The notes beneath the pieces were generated by a model. The model searched no databases, was not told where the DNA came from, and saw only the letters and a program-made list of their open reading frames with translations. Shown piece by piece: positions 1 to 9,240 of a stretch of 37,965 nt of DNA. Within the stretch, counting starts at the first letter, position 1. Each line of letters opens with the position of its first letter. The position numbers and the translations under genes were made by a program. Location of the stretch: positions 1 through 37,965 of the forward strand of contig NZ_MUZR01000047.1 of assembly GCF_001995255.1 (NCBI RefSeq), given 5' to 3'. Source of the DNA: Thioalkalivibrio halophilus. Its GTDB lineage: Bacteria > Pseudomonadota > Gammaproteobacteria > Ectothiorhodospirales > Ectothiorhodospiraceae.

Positions 1-205
1 GGCCAGCCTCTGGCCGATTCGGCGCAGGAGATTCCCCGAACGCAAAATCGGCCGGAGGGCCGGCCTCCTGCCGGGGCAGGGTCTGGCCGTAGGAGGCCAG
101 CCTCTGGCCGATCCGGCGCAGGGGTAGCCCGGATGCGGAATCGGCCGGAGGGCCGGCCTCCTACGTGGCCGGGTGCAACCGTAGGAGACCAGCCCCCTGG
201 CCGAT
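1..205. repeat. REP/REPIN-type palindromic repeats (about 2.5 units)
   Basis: A unit of about 90 bp is repeated. Each unit starts with (GTAGGA)GGCCAGCCTCTGGCCGAT and ends with the roughly inverted ATCGGCCGGAGGGCCGGCCTCCT. One unit runs from the window edge to about 70, a complete one spans 89-164, and a lone left half lies at 181-205. The GTAGGAG...CTCCTAC ends and GC-rich stems are those of gammaproteobacterial REP elements paired as REPINs, which are mobilised by RAYT transposases and often lie beyond gene 3' ends. No RAYT gene is visible here. The array sits just beyond the terminator of the importer operon. Confidence 0.75.
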
Positions 206-234
206 TAGAGGCCCGATCGGGGAGGGCGCCGGAT

Positions 235-264
235 ATAAAAAAGGCCCGACCAGAAGGCCGGGCC
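235..264 (-). terminator. Rho-independent terminator of the betaine importer operon
   Basis: Read on the minus strand, a 9-bp stem (GGCCCGGCC / GGTCGGGCC, one G-T pair) with a TTCT loop is followed by six T residues. It lies about 40 bp past the stop codon of the substrate-binding protein gene, where the proVWX-like transcript should end. Confidence 0.85.
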
Positions 265-305
265 CGGGGGCAGCGCGAGGCTGCCGGAGCGTTCCCTGGA
301 CGGGA

Positions 306-1175
306 TCAGTTACGGGCGCAGGCCACCCATTCGTCGACCAGCCCGGCCTCGTCATTGAAGAACTTGTCCACCGCGTGGCCGGTGGACTCCTCGTCGGCCA
401 GGTACATGTACTCGTTGAGCAGGTCGATGTCGATGTTCATGCAGCCGGCAAAGGCGGCGACCTCGGGATGGTCGTCGGCAAAGCCGGTGCGCGACATGGC
501 GTGGATGGATTCGGCACCGCCCAGGGCACCCTTCGGATCCTCGAGGTATTCAAGCTCGTAGGCACCCAGCTTCCAGTGCGGGCTCCAGCCGGTGACCACG
601 ATGGCGTCGTCACGACGGATGGCGCGGTCGAGCGCGGCGGTCATGGCGGCGTCGGAGGCCTCGATCAGGGTGTAATCCAGCTCGTATTCCTCGATGGTGT
701 CGTGCGACAGACGGGTCAGGCCGGCGCCCGGGTCGATGCCCTGGATCTCGCCGTTCAGGCGATCGCGCCATTCGTCATCGCGCAGGTCTTCGATGGAGGT
801 CAGGCCTTCGGCGTGCAGCGAGGCGGGCACCAACCAGCCCAGCTTGGCATTGTCGTACAGCACGCCCAGATCGACGATGTCATCGCCGAACTGGTCGATG
901 TAGTCCTCGTGGGTGATCGGCTGCCAGGACATCAGCATCAGGTCGAGGTCGCCCCCGGCCAGACCGGCGTACTGCGGGGCGATGTCGGTCTGCACCAGCT
1001 CCACGCCGGTGTCCAGGCGTTCCTGGATCACGCGGTCGGCGACCTGGGTGATGAACTCGGCATCGGCCCAGGCGGTCCAGCCGATGCGCACGTCGTCCGC
1101 CTGTGCGGCGGAGGTCGCCATGCCCAGGGACAGGGCGGCGGCCGTGGCGGTCGTCAGCAGTTTCTTCTTCATCAT
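306..1175 (-). CDS. proX: Glycine betaine/proline-type ABC transporter substrate-binding protein (ProX/OpuAC-like)
   Basis: This 289-residue periplasmic protein should bind a quaternary-ammonium osmolyte (glycine betaine, proline betaine or similar) and deliver it to the permease encoded upstream. Residues 1-26 form a signal peptide (KKK, then an Ala/Leu-rich core, ending near AQA). The mature part begins DDVRIGWTAWADAEF, and the WTAWADAEF stretch is typical of the OpuAC family; several Trp residues (for example in SWQPIT and GWSPHWK) could form the aromatic ligand cage. The start is one of two adjacent ATGs, with AAGGAG about 10 bases upstream. It is the last gene of a proV-proW-proX order and is followed by a strong terminator. 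The exact ligand cannot be read from sequence. Confidence 0.92.
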   Translation of the reverse strand: MMKKKLLTTATAAALSLGMATSAAQADDVRIGWTAWADAEFITQVADRVIQERLDTGVELVQTDIAPQYAGLAGGDLDLMLMSWQPITHEDYIDQFGDDIVDLGVLYDNAKLGWLVPASLHAEGLTSIEDLRDDEWRDRLNGEIQGIDPGAGLTRLSHDTIEEYELDYTLIEASDAAMTAALDRAIRRDDAIVVTGWSPHWKLGAYELEYLEDPKGALGGAESIHAMSRTGFADDHPEVAAFAGCMNIDIDLLNEYMYLADEESTGHAVDKFFNDEAGLVDEWVACARN

Positions 1176-1250
1176 GGTTACGGTTCTCCTTGTTGCTTCT
1201 TGAGCATCCGGCCGCCGGGATTCGGGGCGGCCGCGTGGATGAACGGATGA

Positions 1251-2366
<1,116 letters not shown>

Positions 2367-2377
2367 GGGGGATGGGC

Positions 2378-3547
2378 CTACTGATGGGTCCGGTCGAGGG
2401 TTTGCAGGAGGTCGCGCTGCGACAGGGTCCCGATGAAACGGCCGTCTTCCACCACGACCAGCGGCCAGTCACTGGCGGCGGCGCGGCCGAGGACATCGGA
2501 CATGGCGGTAGAGGCCTCCACCGTGTCGATGCCGTCGATGCGTGCGGCGTCGAGATCGGCGGCGTCCGTCAGGCTGCGTGCGGAGACCAGGCCGCGGAAG
2601 CGTGCCCCTTCGTCCAGCAGCACGGCACAGCCATCGGCACCCAGCTGCTGCCGGGCCCCGGCGGCGTCCGCCTGCCCGGTCTGCAGCAGTGGCATGGCAT
2701 CGTGGCGGGCGATATCGCCGGCGGAGTACACCTGGCTCACGTCCACGCCGTAGAAGAACGAGCGGACGTAGTCGTTGGCGGGGTTCGACACGATCTCCTG
2801 CGGCGTGCCGATCTGGACCACCTGCCCGCCCTGCATGATCGCGATGCGGTCGCCGATGCGCATGGCCTCGTCGAGATCGTGCGAGATGAATACCACCGTC
2901 CGGCTCCGCTGTTCCTGCAGACGCATGAGCTCGTCCTGCATCTCGGTGCGGATCAGCGGGTCCAGCGCGGAGAAAGCCTCGTCCATCAGCAGGATGGTGG
3001 GGTCGGTGGCCAGGGCGCGGGCCAGGCCGACACGCTGCTGCATGCCGCCGGAGAGTTCGTCGGGGTAGCTGTTGGCGTGCGCGCCCAGGCCCACGGCCTC
3101 CAGTGCCTGCAGGGCCCGTTCTTGCTGGCGGGCACGATCGAAACCGGAGACGTCCAGGCCCAGCGAGGCGTTCTCGATGACGGTCTTGTGCGGGAGCAGG
3201 GCGAACGACTGGAACACCATCGACATGTCGCGCCGGCGCAGGTCGATCAACTGCCTGCGGCTCATGCGGGTGATGTCCTCGCCGTTCACGTACAGGTGGC
3301 CGGCGGTGGGCTCGATCAGGCGGTTGAACATCCGGACCATGGTCGACTTGCCCGAGCCGGACAGACCCATGATCACGAAGACCTCGCCCTCGCGGATGCT
3401 GAAACTGGCCTCGCGCACGCCCACCGTATTGCCGGTGCGGGCGAAGATCGCATCCTTGTCCAGACCCTGCTCCATCAGTTCCAGGGCGCGGTGCGGGCGC
3501 GGCCCGAAAATCTTGTAGAGATCTTCTACGACGAGCTTGTCACTCAT
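2378..3547 (-). CDS. proV: Glycine betaine/proline-type ABC transporter ATPase with CBS domains (ProV-like)
   Basis: This 389-residue cytoplasmic ATPase powers the osmolyte importer. The Walker A motif GLSGSGKST is at residues 61-69, the ABC signature is LSGGMQQRVGLARAL, and Walker B is ILLMDEAFSALD with an H-loop in VFISHDLDEA. The roughly 60-residue N-terminal extension before Walker A and the C-terminal 110 residues with CBS-type repeats are typical of ProV/OpuAA. In that family the CBS domains sense ionic strength and gate transport. It is the first gene of the operon and is divergent from the thioredoxin gene across a 215-bp gap. Confidence 0.94.
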   Translation of the reverse strand: MSDKLVVEDLYKIFGPRPHRALELMEQGLDKDAIFARTGNTVGVREASFSIREGEVFVIMGLSGSGKSTMVRMFNRLIEPTAGHLYVNGEDITRMSRRQLIDLRRRDMSMVFQSFALLPHKTVIENASLGLDVSGFDRARQQERALQALEAVGLGAHANSYPDELSGGMQQRVGLARALATDPTILLMDEAFSALDPLIRTEMQDELMRLQEQRSRTVVFISHDLDEAMRIGDRIAIMQGGQVVQIGTPQEIVSNPANDYVRSFFYGVDVSQVYSAGDIARHDAMPLLQTGQADAAGARQQLGADGCAVLLDEGARFRGLVSARSLTDAADLDAARIDGIDTVEASTAMSDVLGRAAASDWPLVVVEDGRFIGTLSQRDLLQTLDRTHQ

Positions 3548-3762
3548 GCGCGTACCGTTCGGGGTTCGGGTGGGGCGTTGTGGTGCGGCTCGCGGGCCGG
3601 GTGCTTCCGGCGGTTCTGCATATACTGATACAGAAGTTGTCGCTTTCCTGCAACGTGTTCCCCGTATTTGCAGGGAAGTGCATGGATCTGTGGTGCCTGT
3701 CCCGGTCTTTTCGGCGCCGGACTGCTATACAAAGAGGCAGAGGTCCGCGATTCGAGTCAAGT
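3548..3762. promoter_or_regulatory. Divergent promoter region between proV and thioredoxin genes
   Basis: This 215-bp gap is locally AT-richer than its surroundings. For the thioredoxin gene, TGCTATACA at 3723-3731 is an extended -10 element, which would start transcription about 25 bases before the ATG at 3763; no good -35 was found. For the importer operon, the minus strand around 3618-3655 has TTGCAG, a 17-base spacer, then TATCAG, a plausible but imperfect sigma-70 promoter. Both assignments are by eye. Confidence 0.4.
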
Positions 3763-4197
3763 ATGGATGAAACGCTGCATGTCGTCTGCCCGCATTGTGA
3801 CGCGGTGAACCGGATACCGTCCGGCCGCATCGCCGAGGCGCCGGGCTGTGGCCGATGCCACGGGGCGCTGTTCATCGCGCGCCCTGCGGAGCTCAACGGA
3901 CACAATGTCGACCGTCATCTGGAACGCAGCGACATCCCGGTGCTGATCGATTTCTGGGCGCCGTGGTGCGGGCCGTGCAAGATGATGGGTCCTGAATTCG
4001 AGCTCGCGGCCGCCGAGCTGGAGCCGCGGGTGCGGCTGGTGAGGGTCAACACGGACGCCGAGGAAACCCTCGGCAAGCGGTTCGGGATCCGGAGTATCCC
4101 GACCCTCGCGCTGTTCGAACAGGGCCGGGAAGTGGCCCGGCAGCCGGGGGCGATGCGCGCCCCCGACATCATCCGCTGGGTCCGCGACGAGCTCTGA
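3763..4197 (+). CDS. trxC: Zinc-binding thioredoxin (thioredoxin 2/TrxC type)
   Basis: This 144-residue cytoplasmic disulfide reductase matches the TrxC family in length (E. coli 139). A zinc-knuckle pair comes first (CPHC at residues 9-12, CGRC at 29-32), followed by a full thioredoxin domain with the WCGPC active site at 68-72 and the cis-proline motif RSIPTLALF. The reading frame is open further upstream to 3580, but the ATG at 3763 gives the conserved MDETLHVVCPHC start and follows an extended -10 element, so I chose it. TrxC proteins are often induced by oxidative stress; no regulator site is visible here. The gene ends 12 bp from the convergent channel gene. Confidence 0.93.
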   Translation: MDETLHVVCPHCDAVNRIPSGRIAEAPGCGRCHGALFIARPAELNGHNVDRHLERSDIPVLIDFWAPWCGPCKMMGPEFELAAAELEPRVRLVRVNTDAEETLGKRFGIRSIPTLALFEQGREVARQPGAMRAPDIIRWVRDEL

Positions 4198-4209
4198 CGC
4201 GTCCCCGGC

Positions 4210-5172
4210 CTACTCGGGGCGGCAGATCTCGCCGGCGCGGGCCGCCTTCAGGGTGCGGAGCGCCAGGCCGACGATCAGGATGGTGGTCAGGGCCAGCAGG
4301 ATCACGCCCAGGGTTTCCATCAGCGGCAGGGCCGCATGCCTGCCGAATTCCATCGTGGCGATGCTGAATGCCGCGACCGGGAACGAATACGCCCACCAGG
4401 AGAGGAAGAAGGGCAGGCGGAAGAACGCCGGCAGCCGCACCAGCAGAAGCAGGAACAGGAACGCGCCGATGTAGTAGAGGATGCGCGCGAAGGCGTCCAC
4501 TTCGCCGGTCAGTTCGAGCCAGGCGAGAAAGCCCACCGCCGGGGGCGCCAGCAGGATGGCCAGGGTCGGCATCATGCGCTCGGGCAGCGGGTCGTGGAAG
4601 ATGAAGCGATAGAACACCAGCGTCATCAGTACGATCCAGAACACCAGGCCGATGCTGAAGAAGAACCAAGACAGTTCGACCAGGCCGAAGGCCACGCCGG
4701 GCAGCGGGATCAGGATGTTCCCCACCACCGGAATGAACCAGGCCGGATTGATCGACTCGATCGGCATCGGCTGGGCACCGGTCCAGCGCGCCATCGCGAC
4801 CAGTGTCAGCAGCAGATGGCCAATGATGCCGACGATCCACAGGGCCAGCGCCCAGCCTTCGGCCACCGGCAGCCAGAGCATCGACAGCAGGATCAACGAG
4901 ATGGAGGTGGCGGCGAAGAAGTTCAGCTTGACCGGATGGTTGAACTCTTCTTTCACCTTGTCCGGCCAGCCCTTGAGTTTCGACAGGTAGGCGATCGCGA
5001 GGAAGATGAACAGCACCGTGGTCAGTCCGGTCAGTGCCGCACTGATCGTGGACGGGCCGTCCCAGACGATTTCGCCGGTGCGCCAGGCCAGGGTCAGGCC
5101 GGCCATGCCCATCACGGTGGCGAACAGGGGTACGGGCAGGTTGGGGAGTCGTCCCTCGGTGTTTTCCGTCAT
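4210..5172 (-). CDS. TehA/SLAC1-family anion channel or C4-dicarboxylate exporter
   Basis: This 320-residue integral membrane protein has about ten hydrophobic segments and belongs to the TDT/SLAC1 fold family (TehA, Mae1, SLAC1), whose members pass anions or dicarboxylates. The stretch PAWFIPVVGNILIPLPG matches the conserved region of that family (NPAWFIP..G), and the later LPAFFRLPFFLSWWAYSFPVA segment matches its SWWAYTFP motif. The substrate cannot be told from sequence; tellurite resistance has been attached to E. coli TehA only when overexpressed. The gene is convergent with the thioredoxin gene and lies about 80 bp downstream of the TlpA fusion gene. Confidence 0.85.
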   Translation of the reverse strand: MTENTEGRLPNLPVPLFATVMGMAGLTLAWRTGEIVWDGPSTISAALTGLTTVLFIFLAIAYLSKLKGWPDKVKEEFNHPVKLNFFAATSISLILLSMLWLPVAEGWALALWIVGIIGHLLLTLVAMARWTGAQPMPIESINPAWFIPVVGNILIPLPGVAFGLVELSWFFFSIGLVFWIVLMTLVFYRFIFHDPLPERMMPTLAILLAPPAVGFLAWLELTGEVDAFARILYYIGAFLFLLLLVRLPAFFRLPFFLSWWAYSFPVAAFSIATMEFGRHAALPLMETLGVILLALTTILIVGLALRTLKAARAGEICRPE

Positions 5173-5253
5173 GATCGTCCTCGCTTCCGTTGTGGTGTCC
5201 GTATCCTAGGGAAACCCGGATTAATGTGCACGTTCGCGCCCGGCGTTTGCCGG

Positions 5254-6555
5254 CTACTCCTCCAGCAGGTCGCGGATCTGTTCGACGACCCCGGGTTCCA
5301 TCCATTCGATGGCCCCGTACAGGGCATAGCGCACGCGCCCCTCGCGGTCGACCACGTAGCTGGTGGGGAAGGCGAGGGCGCGCCAGTCTTCCAGCGACTC
5401 CTGCTGCGGGTCGAGCAGAATGGTGAAGTCGGTCTGCACCTCGTCCTCGATGAATGCGCGGATGGTGTCTTCCGGTTCGCCCAGGTTCACCGCGAGGATG
5501 CGAAAGCCCTCGTCGCGCAGTTCGTCTTCCAGGCGCTGCATCGATGGCATCTCGTGTACGCAGGGCGGGCACCAGCTGGCCCAGAAGTTGATGAGAATGA
5601 CCTCGCCGCGGTAGCCGCGCAGGTTGTGTTCCTCACCGGCCAGATCGGGACGGATCAGTTCCGGCGCGTCCGGTTGCTGTTCCACCGGGTTCAGGCGGGC
5701 GTCGGTGCCCGACGGGGTGCGCACCGCGAGGTCGACATCCGCCGCCGGCACGCGCGGCTCGCGTGCCGAGGGCGTGCGGGCCAGCAGGTCCATGCCGCGC
5801 AGCAGTTCGCCCGGCAGCGCCTCGCGTGCGAGGCGTTCGGCGGCGGTGGCGTCCGGCCGGAAGAAATAGCGGTCGCGCAGCTCGGGGAGCAGCCTCACGC
5901 CCACCGAACTGCCGGCTTCGGCCAGCGCCGCGCGCACGCGGCCCAGGTGCTGGAACTGCGGAGATTGTACGGGCTGCAGGATGAAGACCGGCAGGTTGCT
6001 GTAGTGGACGATCGGCTGGAGCTCGGGCTCGGCGGCGTCCGCCCCGGTATGCAGGAACGGGCTGAGCATCAGCACGCCGGCGAGATCCTCCGAGCCGGGG
6101 TTGGCCTGCTGCCACTGGTGCAGCCCGGTGAGCAGCCAGGGCCAGGCCCGGTCGCTTGCAAGGACGAACACCGGGCGCTCGGTCTCCTCGCGTGCGGCGT
6201 CCAGCAGATCCGGTACGGTGGCCAGCGGCATGTCGTCGAACGAAGAGGCGGCCTCCGGCAGGAAATGCCCGGTGAACGGATCCGTGAGCCAGACTTCCAC
6301 GCCGCGTGCCTGCAGGGCCAGGGCCTGTTGGCGGTGCTCGTCCTGCAGGCCATGCTCGGAGGGAAACCACAGCAGGACGGGGCCGTGGTCGGCGGGGTAG
6401 CGCTGCACCGGGACGGGCTCACCCCCGGCGGTGACGGTGGCGGCCGGGGGATCGGCAAGGGCCGTTCCCGACCCGGCAATCCCGGCCGTCAGCAACAGCA
6501 GGCACAGCGCCGGCAGCAGCCGCAGGACGGGCAGGCGAACGCCTCGGGGCCTCAT
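5254..6555 (-). CDS. Exported fusion: hydrolase-like domain plus TlpA/ResA-type thioredoxin domain
   Basis: This 433-residue protein has an N-terminal signal peptide or anchor (residues 1-35, Leu-rich). Residues about 45-265 look like a degenerate alpha/beta-hydrolase (beta strands PVLLWFPSEHG, VFVLASDR and VLMLSPFLH), but there is no clear GxSxG nucleophile elbow. Residues about 295-433 are a TlpA/ResA-like thioredoxin domain with WASWCPPC (Cys329, Cys332), the EMPSMQRL helix and the cis-proline motif AFPTSYVVDREG. TlpA-type proteins act outside the cytoplasmic membrane as thiol reductants, for example in cytochrome c maturation. The fusion is unusual; the N-terminal domain's role is unknown. 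It is followed downstream by the channel gene on the same strand. Confidence 0.8.
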   Translation of the reverse strand: MRPRGVRLPVLRLLPALCLLLLTAGIAGSGTALADPPAATVTAGGEPVPVQRYPADHGPVLLWFPSEHGLQDEHRQQALALQARGVEVWLTDPFTGHFLPEAASSFDDMPLATVPDLLDAAREETERPVFVLASDRAWPWLLTGLHQWQQANPGSEDLAGVLMLSPFLHTGADAAEPELQPIVHYSNLPVFILQPVQSPQFQHLGRVRAALAEAGSSVGVRLLPELRDRYFFRPDATAAERLAREALPGELLRGMDLLARTPSAREPRVPAADVDLAVRTPSGTDARLNPVEQQPDAPELIRPDLAGEEHNLRGYRGEVILINFWASWCPPCVHEMPSMQRLEDELRDEGFRILAVNLGEPEDTIRAFIEDEVQTDFTILLDPQQESLEDWRALAFPTSYVVDREGRVRYALYGAIEWMEPGVVEQIRDLLEE

Positions 6556-6575
6556 CCGGGCTTGCGTAGAGGGGA

Positions 6576-6944
6576 TCAGTCGGCGGGCGCGCGCTCGACG
6601 CGGTCACGCGAGCGCAGGTCGCCGGAGGTGCGCTCCAGCTCGCGATCCAGGGTCAGAACCATGGTGTCGTCGCTCTCTTCCATGGTGACCTGATCGGCAT
6701 CCACACCCGGCGGCGGGAGCTGCGGGCGGAATTCCGTGACTTCGGCCGAACCCGGCGCTTCGCTGCCCGGCCAGTCCAGTTGAGACCAGTCCGCCTGGGT
6801 TACCGTGGCCACCGGGGAGTCGTAGCCCGGCGGGGCCCAGAACGCCAGCACCGCGGCGGTGGCTGCCACCAGCAGGTTGAGCGAACGGCGCCGGGCGCGC
6901 AGCTCGCGTTCCTGTTGCCGGGGATCTTCCTGGATGGCGTGCAT
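6576..6944 (-). CDS. Small single-span membrane protein of unknown function
   Basis: This is a 122-residue protein I do not recognise. It has a charged N-terminus (about 22 residues, with RQQERELRARRR), one membrane span (LLVAATAAVLAFWAPPG) and a hydrophilic, acidic outer part rich in Pro, Glu and Asp. It starts at the ATG at 6944; a longer frame to 6974 adds ten residues with no support. It ends 20 bp before the TlpA-fusion gene and probably shares its transcript, so it may be a membrane partner of that protein. No cysteine is present, which argues against a direct thiol-exchange role. Confidence 0.6.
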   Translation of the reverse strand: MHAIQEDPRQQERELRARRRSLNLLVAATAAVLAFWAPPGYDSPVATVTQADWSQLDWPGSEAPGSAEVTEFRPQLPPPGVDADQVTMEESDDTMVLTLDRELERTSGDLRSRDRVERAPAD

Positions 6945-7023
6945 GGATCGAGGCCTCGAAAACGTTGTTCTCACGGACTCAAACGTTACGCTGGCGGCGA
7001 CCGTGCTGCAACATACCCGCGCG

Positions 7024-7545
7024 CTATACGGATTTCATGACCCAGTCGGTCAGGTGGCGGAAACCGCGCTTGCGCATGGCCTTCTGGATCGCCTGATAAC
7101 CGGCCTGGACCTGTTCTTCCCTGGGGTATTTCTGTTCCACGGCGAGGATGTCGGCATAGATCTTCGACCATTCCTCGACGGCCTCGCGTTTGGGGCGGAT
7201 GCGCACCGAGCTGTAGCCGGTGACCTCGCCGCTGGCCGAGGTGCGCGGGGCCACCCGCACGAACACCCAGTAGTTGTCGCCGCTCTTCGCGCGGTTGTTG
7301 ACGAAACCGAAGAACTCGTCGCCTCCCTGGATGATCTGCCACATCGCATAGAAGGCGGAGCGCGGCATGTGCGGGTGGCGGACGATGCTGTGCGGGGCGC
7401 CGATCAGTTCCTCGCGGCTGTACTGCGAGATGCGCACCATGGTGTGGTTGGCCAGGTCGATGACGCCGCGGGTATCGGTGCGGGACTGGATCGTGTCGTG
7501 TGGATCGAGAATGATTTCATGCCCGGTCAGGCTGCGGTCGACCAT
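7024..7545 (-). CDS. Stand-alone PAS-domain protein (Aer-like sensor domain)
   Basis: This 173-residue protein is mostly one PAS domain of the aerotaxis-receptor type. Residues 20-118 show IQSRTDTRGVIDLANHTMVRIS, SREELIGAPHSIVRHPHMP, the MW..I.GG..F.GFVNNR core and SGDNYWVFVRVAP. In Aer this domain binds FAD and senses redox state. Here there is no HAMP, transmembrane or chemoreceptor signalling domain; a short basic helical tail follows (KAMRKRGFRHL). The ATG at 7545 has GAGGGGG at good spacing and is preferred over an upstream ATG at 7587. It is divergent from the AAA ATPase gene. It presumably signals by protein contact; its partner is not identifiable. Confidence 0.8.
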   Translation of the reverse strand: MVDRSLTGHEIILDPHDTIQSRTDTRGVIDLANHTMVRISQYSREELIGAPHSIVRHPHMPRSAFYAMWQIIQGGDEFFGFVNNRAKSGDNYWVFVRVAPRTSASGEVTGYSSVRIRPKREAVEEWSKIYADILAVEQKYPREEQVQAGYQAIQKAMRKRGFRHLTDWVMKSV

Positions 7546-7683
7546 GCTGGCCCCCTCGTTCTGTTGTGTGAAAAGAATCACAACCATCAGGGGGCGGTCA
7601 AACCCGGGGCTGCCGCGGGCGGGTATCCGGAAGCTCCGGAAGCAGGTCTATACTGGGGCCATTTTCCACAACCAGGAGCGCGC
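7546..7683. promoter_or_regulatory. Divergent control region, PAS gene / AAA ATPase gene
   Basis: This 138-bp gap holds TATACT at 7649-7654 on the plus strand, a five-of-six match to a -10 element, about 30 bases before the AAA ATPase start. No matching -35 is seen. AGGAG at 7674-7678 is the ribosome site for the ATG at 7684. The A/T-rich segment near 7569-7586 probably serves the PAS gene on the other strand. Confidence 0.4.
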
Positions 7684-9213
7684 ATGGCGGGGAAGCGGAG
7701 TCCGACGGTGGAACGGATCCTGCGCGGGCTGCGTTCGCGTTATCCCATCATCTACCTGCAGGGCTGGGACGAGGACCGCATCGAGCGGCTGTTGCAGCAG
7801 GTGGCCCGCAAGTACTACGGAGAGGAGGGACGTCTGCAGGTGTGGTCCGCCGCGCGCGGCTTTGCCGCACCGGAGGAGGCGGCTTCCGGCGCGGCGGTGG
7901 AGGCCGAGCCGGCCGTCCACGATCCGGAGGACGCGCTGGCGCGGATCGCGGGGCATCGTGATCCGCCGCGCATGAGCCTGTTCAAGGATCTGCCGGTGTG
8001 GTTCGACCAGCGCCCCGGGCTGGTGCGCGGGCTGCGTGATCTTTACTACGAGCTGAAAGGCACCAGCAATGTGGTGTTCGTCAGCTGCCCGCAGCTGCAT
8101 CTGCCGGACATCATCAAGAAGGAGATCTTCCTGGTCGACGTGGATCTGCCCACCGAAGAGGAGCTGCTGGAGTTCCTCGAGGGTCGTCGCGGCGCCGAGG
8201 CCCATTCGCGCGAGCTGCTGTTCCGTCTGGCGGCGGGCATGCGCGGGCTGTCGCTCAACGAGGCCGGCCACCTCGCCTCGCGCCTGCTGCGCATGCAGGA
8301 CGTCGACGAGGATACCCTGCTGCGCGAGGTGCAGGAGGAGAAGGGCCAGATCCTGCGCAAGGAGAGCGTGCTGCAGTTTTACCCGCCGCAGCGCTCGCTG
8401 GAGGACATCGGCGGTCTGGATGTGCTCAAGGAATGGGTCACCACGCGCGCCGACCTGTTCTCGGAAAAGGCCTACGAGGACGGCGTGCCGCTGCCCGCCG
8501 GGGTGCTGTTCATGGGGGTGTCGGGCTGCGGCAAGAGCATGGCGGCCAAGGCCATTGCGGCGGCCTGGGATCTGCCGCTGGCGCGGCTGGACATGAGTCT
8601 GGTGCTGTCAGGCAGTTTTGGTACGCCGGAGTACGCGTTCGCCCGCGCGACCCGCATCGCCGACGAGATCGCGCCGGTGGTGCTGTGGATCGACGAGCTG
8701 GAGAATGCCTTCGGCTTCGACTCCACCGGCAGCGGCGGTAACGTGAACATTTTCTCCAGCTTCCTGACGTGGCTGCAGGAGAAGTCGCCCAGGGTGTTCG
8801 TCGCGGCTACTGCCAATCGCATCGAGCTGATGCCGGCGGAGCTGATGCGCAAGGGCCGCTTCGACCAGCTGTTCTTCCTGGATCTGCCCAACGCCGACGA
8901 GCGCCGGGAGATCCTGGAACTGCACATTCGCCATCATGGTGGCGATCCGGACCAGTTCGACATGGGGTATCTCACCGCCACCACCAAGGAGTGGAGCGGG
9001 GCCGAGATCGAGCAGCTGGTGCGTTCGGCCCGCATCGAGGCCTACCGCGAGGGGCGGACGTTCAATCAGAAGGACATCATCCGGGCGGCGATCAGCACGG
9101 TCCCGCTGTCGAAGACCATGGTCGAGCAGATCCGTGAGCTGCGGAACTGGAGCTTCAAGCGTGCGGTGAATGCCTCGAAATCCGAGAGCAAGAAGAAGCC
9201 GGCCGGTTCCTGA
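7684..9213 (+). CDS. AAA-family ATPase, Ycf46-like
   Basis: This 509-residue ATPase resembles the Ycf46/'probable AAA ATPase' group of cyanobacteria, plastids and some proteobacteria. The N-terminal half (residues 1-240) has the group's typical opening (YPIIYLQGWDEDRIERLL) and a divergent domain ending QFYPPQRSLEDIGGLDVLKEWV. The C-terminal AAA module has Walker A GVSGCGKS at 278-285, Walker B VVLWIDELE at 332-340, a sensor-1 Asn in VAATANRIELMP and an arginine-finger region (RKGRFDQLFFLDLP), so it should be active. No FtsH-type protease domain follows. The ATG at 7684 has AGGAG six bases upstream. The cellular target is unknown; chaperone-like remodelling is an inference from fold. Confidence 0.88.
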   Translation: MAGKRSPTVERILRGLRSRYPIIYLQGWDEDRIERLLQQVARKYYGEEGRLQVWSAARGFAAPEEAASGAAVEAEPAVHDPEDALARIAGHRDPPRMSLFKDLPVWFDQRPGLVRGLRDLYYELKGTSNVVFVSCPQLHLPDIIKKEIFLVDVDLPTEEELLEFLEGRRGAEAHSRELLFRLAAGMRGLSLNEAGHLASRLLRMQDVDEDTLLREVQEEKGQILRKESVLQFYPPQRSLEDIGGLDVLKEWVTTRADLFSEKAYEDGVPLPAGVLFMGVSGCGKSMAAKAIAAAWDLPLARLDMSLVLSGSFGTPEYAFARATRIADEIAPVVLWIDELENAFGFDSTGSGGNVNIFSSFLTWLQEKSPRVFVAATANRIELMPAELMRKGRFDQLFFLDLPNADERREILELHIRHHGGDPDQFDMGYLTATTKEWSGAEIEQLVRSARIEAYREGRTFNQKDIIRAAISTVPLSKTMVEQIRELRNWSFKRAVNASKSESKKKPAGS

Positions 9214-9240
9214 GGTCGGCTCCTGAAACCGGCGCCCGGG

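Noticed and set aside
1-205. CRISPR-like array
   Set aside because: The repeats are long, near-contiguous palindromes without equal-sized unique spacers, and no cas gene is nearby; REP/REPIN fits better.
3740-3765. tRNA-like TTCGAGTC sequence upstream of the thioredoxin gene
   Set aside because: No acceptor stem, anticodon arm or CCA end can be built around it.
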